64,000 bases of DNA from positions 1-64,000 of the forward strand of contig JBLIEI010000011.1 in NCBI GenBank assembly GCA_047633055.1. Direction: 5' to 3'. The position numbers and the translations under genes were made by a program. This DNA is from CALJFL01 sp047633055. Lineage in GTDB: Bacteria > Pseudomonadota > Gammaproteobacteria > Pseudomonadales > Halieaceae. Positions 60,753 through 64,000 of the stretch are shown here, piece after piece. The notes beneath the pieces were generated by a model that saw only the letters and a list, made by a program, of their open reading frames with translations, was not told where the DNA came from and did no database searches. The first letter of the stretch is position 1; each line of letters begins with the position of its first letter.

Positions 60753-62162
60753 ATGGTCATTTTCAGAACGTGTCGTTTTTTGCCGCTTGCCGTCACATTG
60801 ACTCGTCACTTCTTCATGACTCCCGCTCTAGCTATCACCCTTCTTTCGAGTAACGCTGCCATGGCCAATGATGTTGAAAATTTCTACCAGTCGATCGAGC
60901 ACAATCAGCGCTATAACGTCTTCATTACGGTGAATCCCGATTTAGCTGCTCCAGCCTCTGACCAAGGGTCGCTCGCGGGAATGTATATTGCAGTTAAAGA
61001 CAATATTCATGTGGCGGGTATGCCCAATACCGCGGGTACCCTGCGACTCAAAGATTTTGTGCCTACAGAAGACGCAGCCGTGATTGCCCGTTTAAAGGCA
61101 GCCGGCGCGCAAATTATTGGCAAAAATAATATGCATGAACTGGCCTACGGTATTACCAGCAATAACGCGGCCTATGGCGCAGTGCACAACGGGGTCAATT
61201 TTGAATATATGGCAGGTGGCAGCAGTGGCGGTACCGCAGCAGCAGTAGCACTGGGGATGGCTTCAGCCGGGCTGGGAACCGATACCGGAGGATCTTCACG
61301 TATTCCAGCTGCGCTCAACGGTCTGGTTGGTTTCCGTCCCACCACCGGGCGTTATCCCAATTCCGGTATGACGATGATTTCAAATACCCGCGATACCGCC
61401 GGCCCTATAACGCATACTGTTGCCGATGCGGCGCTCATGGATCGTGTCTTGAGTGCAGACTCGACCATCGATCCTGCAGTAGATCTGTCCACGGTGCGCC
61501 TTGGGGTGCCTAGGGGTTATTTTTACGAGAACCTCGACCCTGATGTATCGAGTGTTACAGAACAGGTCATCAAACGTCTCGCTAACGCGGGAGTGGAACT
61601 GGTTGAAGCGGATATAGAGGGTATAGGTGATCTGAACGAGAAGGTCGGTTTTCCGCTGGTTCTTTTCGAAACCTCACAGTTGCTGCCGGCTTATCTGAAG
61701 AAATATCAGCCTGGGGCCACGGTTGAGCAACTGATCGCACAAATAGCGAGCCCCGATGTAAAACAGGTGGTAAGCGATGCCATGGCCGGCGCTATCCCGG
61801 AGGCGGTCTATCTGGACGCCAGGGATGTACAACGACCGCTGTTACAGCAGGCCTATGCAGATTATTTTCATAGGCAGGCAGTAGATGCCATTATTCTTCC
61901 AACCACCCCACTGCCGGCAGTGCCTCTTGCGGCCGACATGTCTACCGTCGAATTGAACGGTGTCCAGGTGCCCGCTTTTCCAACCTATATTCGCAATACC
62001 GATCCGTCGAGCAACGCCGGAATTCCGGGAATCAGTATCCCTGCGGGGGTGTCGGGCAAGGGTTTACCCATTGGCATAGAGCTGGATGGACCGGCGGGCA
62101 GTGATCGCAAATTATTGGCAATCGCGGCTGCTGTAGAAGCACTGCTGATGCAGGAGCAGTAG
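60753..62162 (+). CDS. Secreted amidase-signature-family amidase
   Basis: A 469-residue amidase-signature enzyme with an N-terminal hydrophobic signal (about 38 residues, ending AMAN). The Ser-cisSer-Lys triad is intact: K82 (AVKDNI), S157/S158 (AGGSSGG) and S181 (GTDTGGSSRIP). It hydrolyses an amide bond to acid and ammonia or amine; export to the periplasm is unusual for GatA-like members but known in peptide-amidase-like ones. Divergent from the secreted alpha/beta hydrolase. Confidence 0.9.
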   Translation: MVIFRTCRFLPLAVTLTRHFFMTPALAITLLSSNAAMANDVENFYQSIEHNQRYNVFITVNPDLAAPASDQGSLAGMYIAVKDNIHVAGMPNTAGTLRLKDFVPTEDAAVIARLKAAGAQIIGKNNMHELAYGITSNNAAYGAVHNGVNFEYMAGGSSGGTAAAVALGMASAGLGTDTGGSSRIPAALNGLVGFRPTTGRYPNSGMTMISNTRDTAGPITHTVADAALMDRVLSADSTIDPAVDLSTVRLGVPRGYFYENLDPDVSSVTEQVIKRLANAGVELVEADIEGIGDLNEKVGFPLVLFETSQLLPAYLKKYQPGATVEQLIAQIASPDVKQVVSDAMAGAIPEAVYLDARDVQRPLLQQAYADYFHRQAVDAIILPTTPLPAVPLAADMSTVELNGVQVPAFPTYIRNTDPSSNAGIPGISIPAGVSGKGLPIGIELDGPAGSDRKLLAIAAAVEALLMQEQ

Positions 62163-62312
62163 AGCAAGCGAGGCTAGCTCACGTAATTTACGGATGGCCT
62201 AGGCTCCGGGTCCATGCCATTCAGCTTTGCTGGCGTCTGACTGGGTTCAATTCAATCAGATTTATGGTAGCGTCCGTGTCTTTTAACCTATAATTTCTCG
62301 GGAACCTGTTTA

Positions 62313-62954
62313 ATGAAACCTTTCTCTTCGATAATTCTATGGGCGTCCGCGCTGATCTCCGGTCTGGTGTTATCAGGTTGTGCCCAAAACACGCATATAA
62401 CCCATTCCTATATCGACCCGGTGATAAAGAAAATGGACCTCCATGGGGTAATGATAGTGGGGGTGGCGCAAAAACAGTCAGCCCGGGTGCGATTTGAAGA
62501 TGAACTTGTTAACGCGCTGAAACATCATGGTGTGGAAGCTGTAGCCAGTCATACCTTGCTGGCCAAGCATAAAGCGGATGCTGAGGAAGTGCTTGCCGCT
62601 GCGACTAAAGCCGGGCTAGATACTGTTATGGTTACCCGATATTTGGGAGAAATGTCAGAGGAAATTTATCACCCCGGCACCATCTATTATGGAGTTACGC
62701 CAGCCATCGGTTCCTCCTACTACGGTGGCTTCGGTGGGTATTACTACCATGCCTATGAAGTGGCCTACCAGCAACCGGTGTGGACCACCAATGTGACCCA
62801 TACGCTGGTTTCTGATCTGTATGTTGTAAAGAGCAAGGGTCATCTGTGGCAAGCGGTCTCTGAAACCATGCAAGCGGGTTCAGTAAAAGGTGTTCGTGAC
62901 GACGCCATTAAGGGGCTGATCGGTGATTTGAAAGACAAGGGGCTGGTGCAGTAG
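62313..62954 (+). CDS. Lipoprotein of unknown function (DUF4136-like)
   Basis: A 213-residue lipoprotein with lipobox VLSGC23. The rest has an alpha/beta character (MIVGVAQKQSARVRFEDEL; GLDTVMVTRYLGE) and a Gly/Tyr-rich loop (SSYYGGFGGYYYHAYE). It resembles small outer-membrane lipoproteins loosely grouped with DUF4136, with no known role. 150 bases after the amidase. Confidence 0.6.
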   Translation: MKPFSSIILWASALISGLVLSGCAQNTHITHSYIDPVIKKMDLHGVMIVGVAQKQSARVRFEDELVNALKHHGVEAVASHTLLAKHKADAEEVLAAATKAGLDTVMVTRYLGEMSEEIYHPGTIYYGVTPAIGSSYYGGFGGYYYHAYEVAYQQPVWTTNVTHTLVSDLYVVKSKGHLWQAVSETMQAGSVKGVRDDAIKGLIGDLKDKGLVQ

Positions 62955-63007
62955 TTTTTTCCAGATTATTTTTCAGGCGTATTTTTTGAGCGAATGAGTG
63001 TCAACCT

Positions 63008-63985
63008 ATGATCAAGTCGCTGATCCTTCTGGTTATCTTTTTGTATTTGTTCCGATTCTGGTTGTTGAATAAAAAATTACCGGCAGCTGCCACCTCTGAA
63101 TTTGATGGGGCACTCTTTATGGCGGGTGAAACAGTCATTGCGGTGCGCGAAGCTGCCGCAGATAATTTGCATTCGATCCTCTGCTTTCCGGGATTTTTGG
63201 AGGATATGCGCTATTTTCAGGCGCTGTATCACAATACTGAGGCGCAGCTCATACTGATCAACAATGCCGGTTCCCACTCGCCGTTTACGTTGCGCGATGT
63301 TCAGATGCTAGACTGGCAAGTGAACCCTTATGACCCGGGCTCTATAGAGTACGACGGATTTTATCTGGCGCAAGCGGTTCAGCACATCGCCACCGGACAA
63401 TACATTACCTTGCATGGGCATTCCCGCGGCGGCGCAGTAGTGTTGGAAGCGGGCAGACAGTATCCTGAGGTGATGTCACCCTCGAGTAAGTGGGTGCGGG
63501 CTATATTGGAGGCAGCGGTGCTGCCCGGCGGAAAAGTCGCGGGAAATCTCAACGGTCCGATAACCCACAAAATTGCGTTGTTTTTTATTCCCATGGTCTG
63601 TTACTTGTCACGATGGGCCAGTACTGGCTTACTTCTTAAACTTCCGGTGATGCGCCCCACCAATGCTCTTAAAATGCAGTTGTATAAGGCGATGTTCTGG
63701 ACACTGAAAAGCTATCAGACCTGCGTTACGAGCGCCTACAGTATCGGGCAATGGCCGCGGCAACATGCCGCAAGTTTGTATCAAAATTATGCGTCAATTG
63801 TGGTGCTGGTGGGTGAGCGAGACGATGTGCTGGACAAGACATCGATGCTTGAAAGCGCGGAGCAGGGTAAGCGCCTTAATTCCGGGGTACGAATAGTCCA
63901 GACCCAAAATACCAATCACATGATCAGTCTGGAACAACCTGAGACAGTACGCCGGCGCGTTTTCGAAGCAGAATTCTCGGGATGA
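63008..63985 (+). CDS. Membrane-anchored alpha/beta-fold hydrolase
   Basis: A 325-residue alpha/beta hydrolase with an N-terminal membrane helix (residues about 3-20). S139 in LHGHSRGG is the nucleophile; NTNHMISLEQPE near the end carries the histidine. Such anchored hydrolases are often lipases or esterases. It lies 53 bases after the lipoprotein on the same strand, suggesting an operon. The window ends 15 bases after its stop. Confidence 0.8.
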   Translation: MIKSLILLVIFLYLFRFWLLNKKLPAAATSEFDGALFMAGETVIAVREAAADNLHSILCFPGFLEDMRYFQALYHNTEAQLILINNAGSHSPFTLRDVQMLDWQVNPYDPGSIEYDGFYLAQAVQHIATGQYITLHGHSRGGAVVLEAGRQYPEVMSPSSKWVRAILEAAVLPGGKVAGNLNGPITHKIALFFIPMVCYLSRWASTGLLLKLPVMRPTNALKMQLYKAMFWTLKSYQTCVTSAYSIGQWPRQHAASLYQNYASIVVLVGERDDVLDKTSMLESAEQGKRLNSGVRIVQTQNTNHMISLEQPETVRRRVFEAEFSG

Positions 63986-64000
63986 CACCACCCCTTGCGC

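Noticed and set aside
1..64000. CRISPR arrays, tRNA/rRNA genes, insertion sequences, prophage
   Set aside because: No regularly spaced repeats, cloverleaf sequences, transposase or phage genes were seen by eye; a computed search was not possible.

Overview
The window reads as chromosomal DNA of a free-living, aerobic marine-type gammaproteobacterium. The gene set (three large TonB-dependent receptors, several family III CoA-transferases, a WS/DGAT wax-ester/triacylglycerol synthase, a YebC-family regulator of the YeeN type, a quinohemoprotein alcohol dehydrogenase) resembles the Cellvibrionales-like, oligotrophic marine gammaproteobacteria. That placement is an inference from gene content; no rRNA or marker gene is present. 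I saw no tRNA, rRNA, CRISPR array, transposase or phage gene.

Layout. 0-5 kb: edge of a permease, a DUF1456 protein, GFA and OsmC stress/thiol proteins, a secreted arylsulfatase with a divergent LysR regulator. 5-8 kb: a MarR-type regulator divergent from an LLM flavin monooxygenase, and a TspO-like membrane protein. 8-13.9 kb: a first TonB receptor, a DUF1499 lipoprotein, a NAPE-PLD-like metallo-hydrolase and two decayed gene remnants. 13.9-20.9 kb: a CoA-transferase/hydrolase, an alpha/beta hydrolase, an N-carbamoylsarcosine-amidase-like cysteine hydrolase, a PuuE-like deacetylase, an SDR and a CaiB CoA-transferase.

20.9-41.9 kb is the most interesting part. At least nine transcription units (second TonB receptor, TauD-type dioxygenase, two more isochorismatase-fold amidases with a DMT permease and an alpha/beta hydrolase, two CaiB CoA-transferases, HyuA/HyuB ATP-dependent cyclic-amide hydrolase, an HpaB/AbfD-like enzyme, MmgE/PrpD, CitE-like lyase, a GntR/UTRA regulator, MaoC hydratase, acyl-CoA dehydrogenase, nitroreductase) are dotted with a shared element, TGWHCGGACA. 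It lies in six intergenic regions, including directly upstream of the GntR gene, with a weaker half-site in a seventh. I propose one GntR-controlled regulon that imports a small N-containing (cyclic amide or imide-like) compound, opens the ring, removes nitrogen by amidases, activates the acid as a CoA ester, and then oxidises, hydrates and cleaves it. The substrate is unknown.

41.9-50.8 kb is a mixed stretch: YebC, a secreted methyltransferase-like protein, WS/DGAT with a divergent MerR-type regulator, a universal stress protein behind a well-placed FNR/ANR-type box, a beta-lactamase-fold serine hydrolase, a crotonase, a truncated NTF2-like gene and a secreted SUMF1-domain protein. 50.8-64 kb: a TVP38/FAD-disulfide reductase fusion, an AraC regulator divergent from a PQQ/heme alcohol dehydrogenase and third TonB receptor, a secreted alpha/beta hydrolase, a secreted amidase, a lipoprotein and a membrane-anchored hydrolase.
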